A stretch of DNA of 64,000 nucleotides from Lanius collurio (lineage: Eukaryota > Chordata > Aves > Passeriformes > Laniidae): the NCBI GenBank assembly GCA_020086605.1, contig JACBWW010000015.1, positions 22,929,225-22,993,224 of the forward strand, in the 5' to 3' direction. Below are positions 37,701-51,500 of this stretch, in pieces. Every line of letters begins with the position of its first letter. Positions within the stretch are counted from its first letter, which is position 1. Under the pieces are notes generated by a model. It searched no databases, was not told the DNA's origin, and saw only the letters and a list, made by a program, of their open reading frames with translations. A program made the translations under genes and the position numbers.

Positions 37701-40700
37701 TATGCATTAGTCTGGTTTGATATTAATCAATATGTCATGCAGGAAAGTTATATGCTTTATATTTCCTAATCTATAGAAAGCCTTGTTTTAAGCAGCATCA
37801 AATAAATATTATAATAGTGTTTGATTTCCTTAGTTATCAATTGGTTACATGCAAATAGCCCTCCACCAGCTCTTCATTAACTCAGAGAATTCTAAGTAGC
37901 AGTTTGCTATGGTGTTCCAGTGGGGAGAGTAAAACCCTTTTTAAAGAGAATGGATGCTTGGCAAAATATTTAAGCTTTAATCACACTTGTTTCAAGTTGC
38001 CACACAGAAAAATACATGCAATACAATAAAATTGTGTAAGTGCAACATAGCATTCATCCCTGGCTTTGAATCCTGTGAAAGCTTGAGCATGCACCTCTGG
38101 CCTTGAATGCTGCCCAAACTCAGGAACCCTGAAAGATCCTCTCCTTGACAGGACAAGCTGAAACACCGAATCCTGTAAGGAACAGCCACTTGTGAGACAA
38201 AGAACACCAGCTCATGGTATGACCTACACTGCCTGCTGAGAACCCAGCTATAAATATGAGCTTGCTTTGCCAACCCTTCAGGCTGGGAAGAGGCTGCCAG
38301 TGGCTGTGCCAGAGGGGCTCTCATCACCCAAACACACAGTGTCACCTCCTGTTGCTGGGAACACCTACTTCCTTCTGCAGCATTGAGAGGACAGAGATCA
38401 GGATCAGAGGCTCAAGCATTTATTACTCCTCAGTATTACACAGTTCTTCCTTGCTGATTACAGGTTATTGTTAATCCCAAGTGAGTGTGTGTGCAGGATG
38501 TGGTCTCTCTTCACTGAGGAACTCATGAACCCAAGTCACAAATCCTTAAAGATGGTGTGACAGCAAGTCACTGGGAGCCTAGTTCTTCTTGCACTAAGCA
38601 GCACAGGTGAGGTCCAGCATGCTTTTTAAGTGGCATGGTACAGTTCAGGCACTTTCAAGGCTCTGAGAGATAGCTTCACCCACAACATGGGATCACGCTT
38701 TGGAAAGTGGTCATGTTTGTGGGAAAAGCAACTGCTGTGACCATAGTAAACGTGACCACTGAAGCTTCATTTACACCAGCCCTTACTGAAATTCACAGAC
38801 TGCGGTTTATCTCTTCAGACATGCAAGAAGTTCTTACACAAACCTTGGCCAGCCAAATTCTCAAAAAGTAATTTAAAGTTGTCTGTCTTGTTCCATACCA
38901 TTTCCCCACACCTAATGCTTTCCTTTGCCAAGAACTCTAGCTTGCTGGGATTATTGAGCTTTTACTTTACATCAGCAAGCGTGGCACAAAATGATAAACA
39001 GCTGTATTCTGCTTCTCCTCCTCTCAGATGGGGTGTATTTCCCACCAGGAAACAAACAGCACTGTACAGAAACAAAGCAAATCACAGTCTTGATGACTGA
39101 AAAAATCAACAGCCTTCATACACTTTATGCTTTTTATACATAGTAAATTTCATTTCCTGTTTAATTCAGCAGAATCTGTTTGCTTTCTTCTCAACCAGTT
39201 CATCAATCCATGACATTTGCAATGCACCTCAAACTAGTCTGCAGTTCAAAAACAAAACTAAACTGATGCATAAAAAGCACTTTTTAAAACCTAAATGTAT
39301 GCATAATTATAGAAAAGGTATTTAATTTGGTTTTGTGTTTGAATATGTAATCATATTAAATACAATTTGCATGTCAGCAAACAGAAAATTTGCTCTGCAT
39401 AGGTATGCATGCCCTGGTCTCTTCCAGAATCAATACAGCTAAACATTAAGCTGAGAGACAAGAGAGATCATATTTCTTAAATTGATAAAAACTACACAGA
39501 AAGGGACTGTTTAAGAAGAGATAATCCACAGCCTGAGACCCTCTGATAAAACTTAGTCTAAAAAAAAAATACAGAATGATCTGTGTATTTCCTATGCTGT
39601 AGTGACCTTCGTTTGTCTAACAGCATTAGTGGTAGGAGATCTTTCTAAAGAATGTCAGTAAAGATGCAAGAATACTGCCAGGAGAACCTTGAGGAAGTGG
39701 AATCCAGATTTTTTTGTCTTCCCCAGGATGGAAGTGTATTGCTTTTTATTCAAAGACTAATATATGTACAATATATGTTTGCAGTTAAAACTGCAGCACA
39801 ACAGAAACAAAAACCCTGAAACTTTTGACAACTGAAAATATATATTCATTCTCTTTTAATTGACCCACTTTTTTTTTATATGGATAATGAATGAAATTTT
39901 TTTCTTTTATCATAGAAAAGTTCTACAGTACTGGAACCACAAGAGAAATTCTTACTTATAGCTTCTCTTTCATAAGTACTGTGAAAGACATGGCTTGATT
40001 AACCTTTCCCAAGGCCAGAAATTATCAAAAGAATCAGCCCCAACTTTCTCACTTAGTTCCTAGGCCATTAGATCAACACCAGCTCAGTCAATAAGACACC
40101 AGTGGAAGAGGGTTAACCTAACCAAGAGTGTTTATCAGCACTAAGTAAATTCGGGTAAGACCTTTTCTGTGTGGTTCCCCTGAACTTCTTGGGTTAATAA
40201 ATAGATTACTAAAGTTACTGGGGTTTTTGAACAAGAAAGTTAATAATATTATTTATATTTCAACTCAGTTCTTGTCACTTAAATTTACCAGAGGTGTCTT
40301 CACTTCTGTCTCTGTTAGAATGAGGGATTCGGCCAGCTGGTCTTTCAAGCTAAATGAACATATATTCCTTTCTACCTTCCAGTGATACCACCACAACTTC
40401 TGGCATAAAGGTCAGTAGGTAAGAGTTTCAACTGGAAACAAGATGATGGGGAACACCATTTTGTCAGACACTTGGAGGCTAATGGACAGGGAGCTCTGAC
40501 GAGCAGCCAAGACAGGTGTCTTTATCTAAAAGCACTGTAACCGTTTGGTGACTAATCTGGTAGTGATTCACTGAGTTTGTACGTGTACATAGAAAGAGAG
40601 TTTGTAATTTGGCACCTGCTGTGTACACTGAAGTCATTTCTTTACAGAAGCATTCATGAAATATGCATGAGGAGTATAACTTGATTTTCAAAAAGTTCAA

Positions 40701-43254
40701 ATTTCACTGATTTTCTAGTAAGTTACCTCAAAACTGTTGTCCTCAAAGGAACTAACTGAGCCAAGAAATTATTCTGAAGAAACCACAGACTTTCTTTAGC
40801 TTAAGAACACATTGAGACAACTTGCTCCTTCTGTCCATAGCTACAATCTACTGCAAGAGCAAGAATTCTCCTTGGAAAACATCACAAGAGAGTGAAAAGG
40901 CAGCAGTGCCCTGGAACCCGTGATTAAAAAGAATGGGGTATTTTACAGAGGGCTGAACATAGGAGGGAGAGAATAACCAGAGTCCTTACAGCTTTTCTTT
41001 GTTCCTGCTTCAGAATAATCTTTTGAAGGCCATCACTTGCCAGACAGTAAAAAAAGTTTTCCTACTAGAAAACAAAAAGCGCAAAATACTTAGGGCAGAA
41101 GTTTTTCAAACCAGCAGTTAGAAGTCAAGGGATCATAGACTCTGAATTAGATGCTGTGAAAGCCTGTTTTGCTCATATTTGACTGTAAGCAGACCAGAAG
41201 CTATCACAAACAGCAAATACTACTGCAGACAAGAACTAAAATACAATTATATTTGTATTTTGACAATACACAATGAATAAATGTATTACTTGTATTCATC
41301 ATTCATTTCCCACACCAATCTCATGTATGGTAAAACATACAAATCAAGAAAACCTTTCTGCAAATTGCATTTCTCTCTCTGTTTTTATATTCTTAAATTC
41401 TTTTGCCTTTCACAGACATCAGATAACTGCCACAGTGGTGTGGGGGATTAGGAAAACAGCAGAGAAGTTCTTTGCAGCATTTTAAGAGATGCTTCTAAGC
41501 ACAACAGCTAGCACAAAAACAAATGTCCAACCGAAGACAAGTGTCTGCATCATAATCTGAAGTCTCCAACTCCTTAAGTGTTTTTCAATTGCTACAGATG
41601 TACATGTTGATGGAAATACAGCATCTAATGAGTTTCCAGCTACTTTGACTGGCCTATCAGCCCTGTTAATAGAATTGTGTTTCTTTCTCTTTCTTACACT
41701 GCTAATGTGCTAATGGCTAAAATTTATCTTCCTCCAGCACAACTCTGACCAGCTAACCTACAATTCACAATGTAACCCCAGAGTGGCTTAAAATGCTAAA
41801 ACATATAGGCTAGGACACCTCATTTGCTTCCTCTTCACAGTTCAGGGGATGTACTTCTCCTACCTTTTACATTGCAAAAACCACATCTTTTTCCCATTCA
41901 GAGCAAGGTCAATAGGCAAAGTTGACACAGTGGCTTGTAGGAAGTTTTGAGAATTGGTGTGGTTCAGAAACCAAATTACTTGCTCCCAACAGAACTGAAT
42001 ACTTCTTAGGTCTAGTTCCAGAGCATCAGCAAAACACTACTAAAGTCTGTAGGGTACACAAAACCAACAATATTCACATACAGGACGCCAACTTACTGAC
42101 ATTACCACCTGCCTGCTAGTATTACATATGTGTACCCACACACTCCTTCTAAAAATAAACACTACATTTAACTGATAAACAGAGTTTACAGATGAATGTC
42201 CCTTTTAATAGGCAGTTATGGATTTAAAGAACAATCAATGCACTGTATTTCTTCCTTCTTGTCTTAATTATTGTTCTGCATAGTTACAAATGATGAATAA
42301 GGAAGAGGAAAATTAGAAGGCAAATTAATTCCTTAATCTATTCAGAAAACACTGTAGGATTATACAAACATACACAGAATTACTCATAGAAGAGCTGTAT
42401 ATGCATACTGGAACAGGAGGAAAAATAATTGGTATGCAGGAAAAATAACTGTTAGTAACCAAAAGGAATAGTTTATCTTCTACAGTAACAGCAGCCTTAA
42501 CATTACCAAATTAGATAGCAGATATCCATATAATCAATGTACGTAACTGTCAGTCTGGATTCAGGCATCCTTAGTAAACACTACAGCATAAAATTTAAAA
42601 AAATCTTACAAGGAAGCTTTTATTAAGCTATAAAAATAACCAGTGTCCACTAATGTAATTTCTTTGTCTTGAATAAAAAGAAAATAGTAAGTTTGGGGAT
42701 TTATTTTTTTTTTTTACATTTAACTTGCCTCATTTGTTACCTTGGTGTGTGGGTCAGTCATCGTTCTCCAACCATTAAATTCTTCAAATAATTCATTTTA
42801 ATAATTTGCTGAAATAAAAGCCATAGTCCATTTTCAGTAATGGTATAAGTAAATTGTCTCTCTGAATATTGTTGGGGGAATGAAATGAAATAGTAAAAGT
42901 ATGTAGTTGCATGTGGCTGTGTAAGTAAATATGTGTATGAACAGTCTAGGAAGAATTCCCACTGCCACACTAAAACATTTTATATATATGCTGTCATCGC
43001 CTTGTCAAGATCTGGCAATACCACCTTAGTTACATATTACAGATCTTATCATTCAGAGGGAACAGAACATTCTGAGTGTGCCTCAGAGTGACACGGAAAA
43101 GCTCAAGGCATGGGCTTTTGTTTGTTGAAGCTCCGCATTCTGCTTATCTGCTCAGGATGCCCCAGCTTTTCAATGTTCCATTATAAATCCTAATAATTGC
43201 AAAATAACATTCTGAAGATAGTGACAGAGCCAGAAATGCTCACTGTTGTCCACA
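34761..43254. other. Intronic sequence, no gene recognised
   Basis: Includes A/C-rich simple sequence at 36000-36045 and an AT-rich motif-dense stretch at 37680-37880 with an octamer (37849-37856) that looks like a conserved non-coding element. A TATAAATA at 38249 precedes about 150 bp of higher GC. No gene is recognised. Confidence 0.5.
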
Positions 43255-43362
43255 CAATGAAACAAGATGAATGTCTTGCCCAGTATCATGCCAGAATTAG
43301 TGGAAATGGCAAAAAACACAGGAGTCTCCTCAGTGCAAGTGCTTTAACCACAGCATTATTCT
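43255..43362 (-). mobile_element. MIR-like ancient SINE fragment, antisense
   Basis: The blocks AATGAAACAAGATGAATGTC, TTGCCCAGTATCATGCCAGA, GGAGTCTCCTCAGTGC and AAGTGCTTTAACCACAGCAT follow the reverse complement of the MIR/CORE-SINE consensus (AACTGAGGCACAGAGAG, CTTGCCCAAGGTCACACAGC, GGTCTCCTGACTCC, GTGCTCTAACCACT). The match is weak base by base but the order and spacing are right. It would be a very old insertion, predating birds. Confidence 0.45.
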
Positions 43363-45543
43363 TACATCTAAAGTGCACTGCTAATCTGACCTTGCTTGCT
43401 CAGAAAATAATCCTAAAGCTGAAGTTCTACTGTAAGTGCTAACATTTCTTCCTGTTAATATTTTAAATAGGATTTGACTAATCCAGCCAGCATAATAAAC
43501 AATACAAATCTTCCTAAAATGCGAATTTATGCTTAACACTTAAGACTTACAATTGTTGAGTAACTTTAAAAAATCCTGGTTTTACTCAGCCTGGCCTGAA
43601 ATGAAATACCATAAAATTATCCATTCTCTTAAAAAGTCTTGCAGATGAAGAATCTGAATGACTTTAAAATAAGCTGTGAAATTAATGAATTTTTCAGAGC
43701 TTATTCAAACTTAATCCTTTCAGATATTTGAAGTATACAACGTACCAAACCTGTCGACTTCGGTGTAAAAATAAAGGAATGCATATATGATATGCTTTAT
43801 ACTGTACCCCTCAGCCACCTGTAAAAGGCAAATACAGATCCAATAGGAAAGAAAATTAAGAGGAGTTTGCTGCCCTTAAGAGACACAACTGGATATACTG
43901 ACACACACACAGTAACACAGCCAGATGAGAAAGATGAATCACAAATCATAGAAACTCCACACAAATAACCATGGATAGGACATCCTTCAGAACATGGCAG
44001 TGGATGTTTTCAGAATCACAGAAAAGGTGAAGCTGACCAAGAGGTGGTACGCAAGTATGGATATGCAGAGAAAACACTCATCTTGGATGCAGACTGCTCA
44101 GTGGAACAAGGCACTTTTTTTTTTTCTTTTCTGCTCAGGAAACGTGGCTCACCTCTTTTTCTGATACCTATGTCAGCTTTGTGCAGTGGGTGAGGAAACC
44201 AACTGATCCCTAGGCTTGTTTCACCTGCTGTACATATTCTGCAGGCTGCACATCAATTTAGTGGTGCCCCTCTTTCAAAACCACACAACGTTTGTAGCAA
44301 GCTATTCTGTTAACTGTTAGGGTATCTTCAATTATTATTTCCAATACAGAAGTTGCTCTAAAAATTACTTTTCTGTTTCAAAACCTTGGTAAGAAGGAAA
44401 AAAGGTGTAAAATTAAAGATGTTTTTAAAGCCCACCTGAAGTACAGGCACTAATTCAAAAACAGATGTGTACTTCTCTGCCCTAACACTTGCTCTGCCTT
44501 GTAGAATAAATGACATTGTTTTAGTTAGCCTGTTCTTTGGTGGACTTACAATGTTGCAATATTCTATGTCAGAGAAAAAACAAACACAATCCTCTGGTAA
44601 TTCAGGATATCATTTAAAATTTTCAGGTTTAAGCTTTCCAACTGAATATTTCAGGTTCTAATTGAAAGTAGTGCAGCAAATGCAAAATAGAACAATTCCT
44701 TCAGATAACGTTTACCTGCAACAGCAGATAAGAATATGTAAAAACAGAAACTGTTTCCTATTTATGGGGAGATGCATTTACAGTGCCTCTTGAAATACTG
44801 TCACAAGTACCTTTACACAAGCTAGAGCTTGGCTGCTTTCATAAATACACATATATATTTTTAACTTGCACCCAAAGCCCAATTTCTGCCCGTAACAGTA
44901 GCAATCCACATCAGCACTTTCCACCCTCTAGTAAAACTGAGCGAACACTCCAGCTCCATCACTCACAATCATCTTGGAAGCATATCACAGAATAAGCTCA
45001 TTGCTTGCATCCAAATTTTGCCTTCCTAAAATAGAATAGCTTGTTCTAGTCATTGATGCAAAAAATACATTTTTACAACCAACAGTTGTACAGGAAGCTT
45101 CAAAGCTCTCAGCTGAAATGGTATCACTGGCATTGGCCATGCAGATACAATGCAGCACAAGGCAGAGCTCTGCCTGAAGAGTGCAAACACAGCAGACAAG
45201 GCAAAAGGTGTTCAGTAAGGGGATATAATTCTCCCCATGGAAAAGAGGTTCAACAAGTCAAGGCAATGACTGAACAGAGTGCAACACTAGCTCATAAGGA
45301 GCCCTGATGATCCCATTTTGCTATCATAGTCAATCATTGTATGTGCTCCTCCAAATCAGGTAAGAGTCCAAAATCAAATTCAACTTTCACAAATTCTAAT
45401 CTTATTCCTTAAGTATAAAACTACTGTTTGTCTCCTTTCCTGTTAGCCATAGTAATAAAGCATGGAATAGAAGACATACAGGGGTTGCCCTGAACAGACA
45501 TCAGTGTAGTCCATCTTGTTCTGTCCTTAGCTGTTGACAGTGA

Positions 45544-45564
45544 TCAGTGTTTCAGAAACACTGA
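45544..45564. repeat. 10-bp inverted repeat around a single base
   Basis: TCAGTGTTTC, a central A, then GAAACACTGA; perfectly symmetrical. Confidence 0.9.
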
Positions 45565-48500
45565 AAATTAACTTGCTTCTAAATAAGGCTTTGCCTCTTC
45601 AGACAAAAATACTTAAAGCAATACAAAATATTATAAGAATAATAGGAACAATGTGTCAGTGGGATTCCCACCTATGTTTAAATCTGAATGTGAATTTTCC
45701 CTAGTCAGTCTTCCTCAATTCACACATGCAGGAACACTCCACATGCATTACTGAAAGGCTACTTATGAGTATTGGCAGCTACTAATGCCTTCACATAAAA
45801 GAAGGCAAGGCAGTAGCTGATGGGAGAGAGAAGGAAAGGATAAAAGGACAAGAAGGAATTACATAAATTAAGAAGATGTGATCAAAAGTCCAATAAAGTC
45901 AATTGAAAGATTCATACCAATTTTAGAATCCATGAGAGACGAAGTCTGAAAACACAGAAAGTAGATTTCAGGCCCAATGGTAGGCATGCTCTTCCTCCCA
46001 AAGTTCTACGGCAGGGGACACAATGTTTTTATCTAAAAGAATAATCTATAAGAAGATAGTTATAGCCCATTTTGTTTCCTTTTAAATGGCTCTGGTAGCT
46101 TTTTCCAACATGTGATATGGAAAATAATTTCTTTTATTTTCCCCCCACCTTATGTCCTAAAAAATGGTTCTATCCACACGCACTCAGGTCTCTCAGACTG
46201 TGTTAGTGGCTGCACTACCACCAGCATAATGTCAGCTGGGAACTACATGCCCTGCTTGAAAAAAGGGGCATCAGTGACTACTTTGAAAATCTACTTAGCC
46301 TTTCACCAAGCTCCAGTTAGAGATGAGAAAAGGAACATGGCCAGCAGTCTTTAATCTGATGACCATCCCACCAAGAACTATTACCAAGGAAAGAATTAAT
46401 ACAGGATTAAAGCTCCATCTGAACCCAGCAACGTGTTCAAATGCATGCTATGGTCAGATGATGAGAGGGGACAATGACTAAATCAGATCTTTACAGAATA
46501 GAAAAACCTAAAGTCTGAGAATACTTCAAGGCTGTAGTCAGTCTGCTGCACCAGAGGTCTGCAAAAATATTGTTTTGCATGACATAAAAAACAAATGCAT
46601 CAAAAATCCTTTGTTGTGTCACTGCAAAAACTTGTTGGTTGCACAGTTTAGTACTACCAATTAGAAAAAAAACCCTGAGCTTCTCTATCTGCTCTTTACT
46701 TTTGATTACATATAAATGCAGCCGAATACAGACTATACATCAAACGTGACTAAGTAAAACTAAGTCAGGTACTGTGCCCAGCCAAGTTAGCTCTAGGATC
46801 CCCAAACCAGTGCCATTGATATCATGCAACCAGAAAGAACCTCGAAATCCTATTTTACAAGGAGCAGACTGATAAATAAGCAATTTAACTAGGATTTTTT
46901 GGCTCCAAATATTGTGTGGTGCTAATAAATATAATCTGTCAGCACAGATGGGGAAAAATAAGAAGTAACAGAAGCAGAAATATTTCCCAAATAGTTTCAG
47001 GCTAAAACTATTATTGAAACTTTCCTTTGCCTTTCTGGTAACAAAGATACAAGAGCATTGTCCTGAGGCATGAGACCAAGTAAATAAAGCTGATGGGAAA
47101 CGACGCCAAGATTACAAAAACTTCACCATGGACTGCTTTTTACTACACACCTTTTGCAGACAGCACAAACAGGTCCAACATCTCAGGTTCTCTCACCACA
47201 ACATGGGTACTTAGTAATGCTATTGGATGAACAGGACTAGGGAACACAGTATGCCATTTAGCCACAAATTTCAGCAACAACTCTTGCCTTAAAGCTACTG
47301 CCTCAGAAACTTCTCCATTTCCTCCCTACCATTATGCCAGATCTCAACATAAATGTGCTTGCATGCCAATACACAAAGTCCTTTCATCTCAAATGTATGG
47401 ATCTCCATAAATATAGGTTTTTGCAACATAGGTCCTATGACAACAAATGTCATTGCTGGTGTCAAACTCTGTCTGGGAGGAGTGGCCCAAGACATGGTGA
47501 AGAGAGAACTTGCTAGAAGTACCTGCACAGTGGCAGAGAACTCTCCACTTTGTTGGCTTTAACCCTTGGCAAACTGCTGGCATGCAGGTGAAGCCTTAAC
47601 TGTCCTCTGGAAGTGGTTTCCATGGTAAGAAAATAAGGGGAACCATAGCATGGGATGGGATAATCTTGTTGGGAATGAGACAGGTCGGCAGCTGCATTCA
47701 CAAAACAGAATAGTCAGGGGTGGCCAGGAGAACATCCAAGCTGTTTTGGTGAGAAGGTAAGGAAAGGAGGAGAACCTTACACATGCCCAGCTATGAGCTG
47801 GTTTAGCTACCATGAGTGGCTCCTCAGCAAACTGTATCGGGATATTCCTGTGTGAGCTCACTCTCAGGTCTGTGCCCTTCAAACCCAAAACACTTTTAGC
47901 CAGACTACTCTACCTTTTGCCAACCACACTTTTAAAAAGATGCTTGGTTATTTACAAATAGAGGTAGGTACAGAGGAGGATTTGCAGTAAGGACTATGTT
48001 TCCAAGCACTTCTCGTTTTTTTTTAAATCTCACAAAACACCTCTCTGCACAGCTATAAGAAAATTCCAGTGATTCTAATGAAGAAGCAGACAACAAATGT
48101 GTGCCTTGCACAGCACTTTACCATTTTTATAGTGAATCATGAAGGCAAAAATTCATTAAGGCCTGCAACAAATCACCAATCACCTCTTCTCTTGCTCCTT
48201 ACTCTTTGGTGCTACAAGTGCTTCCTTTCCTTGCTCCTGGTGAAATCAATCTCATTCTTCATCAAGATGCTGGGAACTAGAGGGATCAGTGAAAAGAAAG
48301 CTGCTAGAAATTGCTTTGAGTCCTTTCAAAAATAATGAATTCATGAGGCAGAGACTGGCCTCCTCAGCCCCTATCATGAGTTACTTCTTAATAAAGTTCA
48401 GTTCCTGCTCATATGTGCTTTGAATCTGTCAGTATTGAAAGAGTTTTAAGAGGCAAGGCAAACATTTACATACAAGGAGACAAGCAGTGAAAACGATGTG

Positions 48501-51500
48501 GGAATGCATCTGGTTTTGTTCTCGTGCAGGTCACCATGTGACAGACCCAGCAGAGATTCCACAGCACCCAATCACGAAAAACAGCAATCCCTTCAAGGGG
48601 CAGGTTTATCGACTGACAATCGTGGGCTGGGCAATTCTATTTCATCAGCCATTATTCACTGTAAATGTGTGAAAAATCCATCTGGTTTTATTTCTCTGGA
48701 TACACCAGATATGAAGGAAAGAAAAAACCTGTCTAAGCAAAAAGCAGGAGCATGACAAGAATACTCTCATGGTAAGACCTCATTCTCACAGTTCAGTCTC
48801 TGTTCCCTCTGTCTCACAGAGATGTGTGCTAACACAATAGAAGATGGCTCTCTGTACTCCCTCTCTCACATCAGATAAACCAAAATACCACTCAGTGATA
48901 GCACAAGACAACATAGTTGCTTGAATTGAGTAACAAACAGACAAAAAAAATCTTTCATTCATCCTGGATTTACAATTACTTGTCTCAAACAAGTAACTTT
49001 ATGGGTAATCAGCCTGTCTGCATGAAAAACAAGGAAAGCAGTGTGGGTTTCCGAGAGGCATTTTGGAAGAGGTGAAGATCTTTACACCTAAAATAACAAG
49101 TAAAAGACCTGATTCCTCAAACACACAATCAGTTCCAGCTGTACTTCCAGTATGAAAAAAATAATACAAAATAATAATGCAGGGAAGAACTGGTTTATAA
49201 CTGAGGAGAATTTGACTTGGCCTGTCTTAGCTACATGGACCACAGGGCTGTGGTACCAACAGGCCTATGGACATACACACAGTACCTGTACCTCAGCAAG
49301 AAATGATGATGAAGATTATTTCAGCTAAAAGAATACGAGATATGATCTATTTCTGTGCAGAGCAAGATAAGAACATTAGTTACAGTCCATGCAAGACTAT
49401 GAATAAACAAAACTCAGCAAATCCTTTGGGGAGGGGGGGTGGAGAAAGACAAGAAAACACTTCCACTTGGCCATATTTTGCCTTTTCTTCTCAAATGGAA
49501 TTTTTTTATAAAATACATTTTCTAATATGGATCTTCAAAATCCTTCCTAAAATAGACAATTCAACAGCCATGTGTAGTTTGTCATTACTAGATTTCTCTT
49601 CTTACTCCCTTCTTTAAATATTGTGCAGGATTTGACTGTTTGTTTATATGAGTAAAGTAGCATTATTACTATCACAGAAAGCATTTCCTAACAGATACCA
49701 GTAAGTTACACTGGCTTTTGGAATAGGTTTAAAACTGGTCAGACCCTCTTCTTACTAGAAGCTGAATTATTTCTGCATATTCAGCTGAGAGAAATCTAGG
49801 GATGGAGATGTTCTGCTACCAAGAACTTTTCCAGCCACAGCTCACACTCTTCAGTGCAGCTCAACTTCCACATGCAGGAAGGGCAGAGTGTTTAGGTGAT
49901 GTTCAAAACCCCATAAGAGCACTGAACAAAGAACCATTTCTCAGTCCACAAAAGTTATATTATAAGGAATTAAGCTTTTTATGTACCCATGGGGAGCACA
50001 CTCCCTTGTTGTTTTACCATGCAAACTGTATTTGCAGTTACCACTGAATTCTTGCTGTGATGTGAATGAGAAGTGGTTGTAAATAAAAAAAGACTCTGCT
50101 TCAAAACTGGGGACCAAGCTGGAAACAGTTAGAAACAGGCACCATTCTAGTCATATACCACAAATATTTACTCCCTTATGAGAGCTGAGAGCGTGACAAA
50201 ATCTCCAGTAGTCAGTGATCCCCACAAAGAGTTTGTGACTTCCAGAACTAAAATACTAATTTAGAGTTAGACTTTTCTTCATGCCGTGACTCCTCTGCTC
50301 TTTCTGGGAATTATGGAGATTTTTAAATAGTACTAATTCTCACTAGCAGATGGTAGTAGCACTTTGTCAGAGCATTATTACATTTAGGTTAACACTTTGG
50401 AATTTTAATGCAACAGCTCCAAGACTTACTTCTCAAACCCCTCCATAAAAGGGCCATTTCAAAACTTACATCTACAACTGCTGCCATCCACTGGCTTCAA
50501 TCCATTTTAAGAAATGGCCTTTGCAATAGCAGTATTAAAAAATGATAAAATACTTCCAAATCCTAAATGGTCAGGGGGAATTTGTGAAATGAAGCACAAC
50601 AAAGAACCTCTGTTGTATTACTAAAGCACTGCCAACAAAATACATCTCCATGGCCCTTACCCGTGAATCTCTTTCAAAAAACCCAAATGCTGGTTATTTC
50701 TGAGGAGCAGACGTTTGTTTACTCATTGCAGATGCCTGGAGGTGAGAGCAAAAGAAATCGGCACATGCTTGTTCTGAAGGGAGGATTAGTCAGAATGAAG
50801 GGAAGAGGGCACGGGGATGATTGCAACAGCTTCCAAAGCACCAACACCAGCAATTTCAATACTCTGTTTGTTATTCCAAGTTTGTGGTACAAAATGAAGC
50901 AAGGACCTTGTTTATAGAAAGTTAGCCCCTCTCTCCCTTTCATGTTCTCTGTGGAAGTCTGTAAACCTAGTATTTTCTGAAAACACTTGTACTCCTTACT
51001 TGACACAACACAAAGAGCCAATTAATTCTAGCCTCAGGGACATTTGGCAGTCTTACAAAAAATGGGGGGGAAAAATGCATCCCTTTAAAAAAATGCTAAA
51101 AACCTCCAACCCCATGGTACTTTAATGAACAGACTTTTTTTTTTCTTTTTTTTAAATGACTAAATCCTGAGAAGATGATTTTCAGCAATAGCAGTTTCCA
51201 AATACTATCATTATCTACCTTCCCCTGAGGAAGTATTTACCTCCTCCTTCCACACATCATTCCCTGTTGTTAGAAATCATTGACCTCAAACAGAAAAATA
51301 TTTTCAAACACTACTATCCCAGTTCTTAATGTGTCTCATTTATAGGAAACACAAGCCAGTGGCTGTGCCTTTACTGCCTTGAATGGGGGTTGGACAAGGG
51401 TGATGTTGACAGAAAACCAGATCAAATGAGGACATATGCCACAAGATAAGTGTGAAAGGAGATCCACTCACCACCCTGGAGCTTCACTGAAGAAAGGTGT

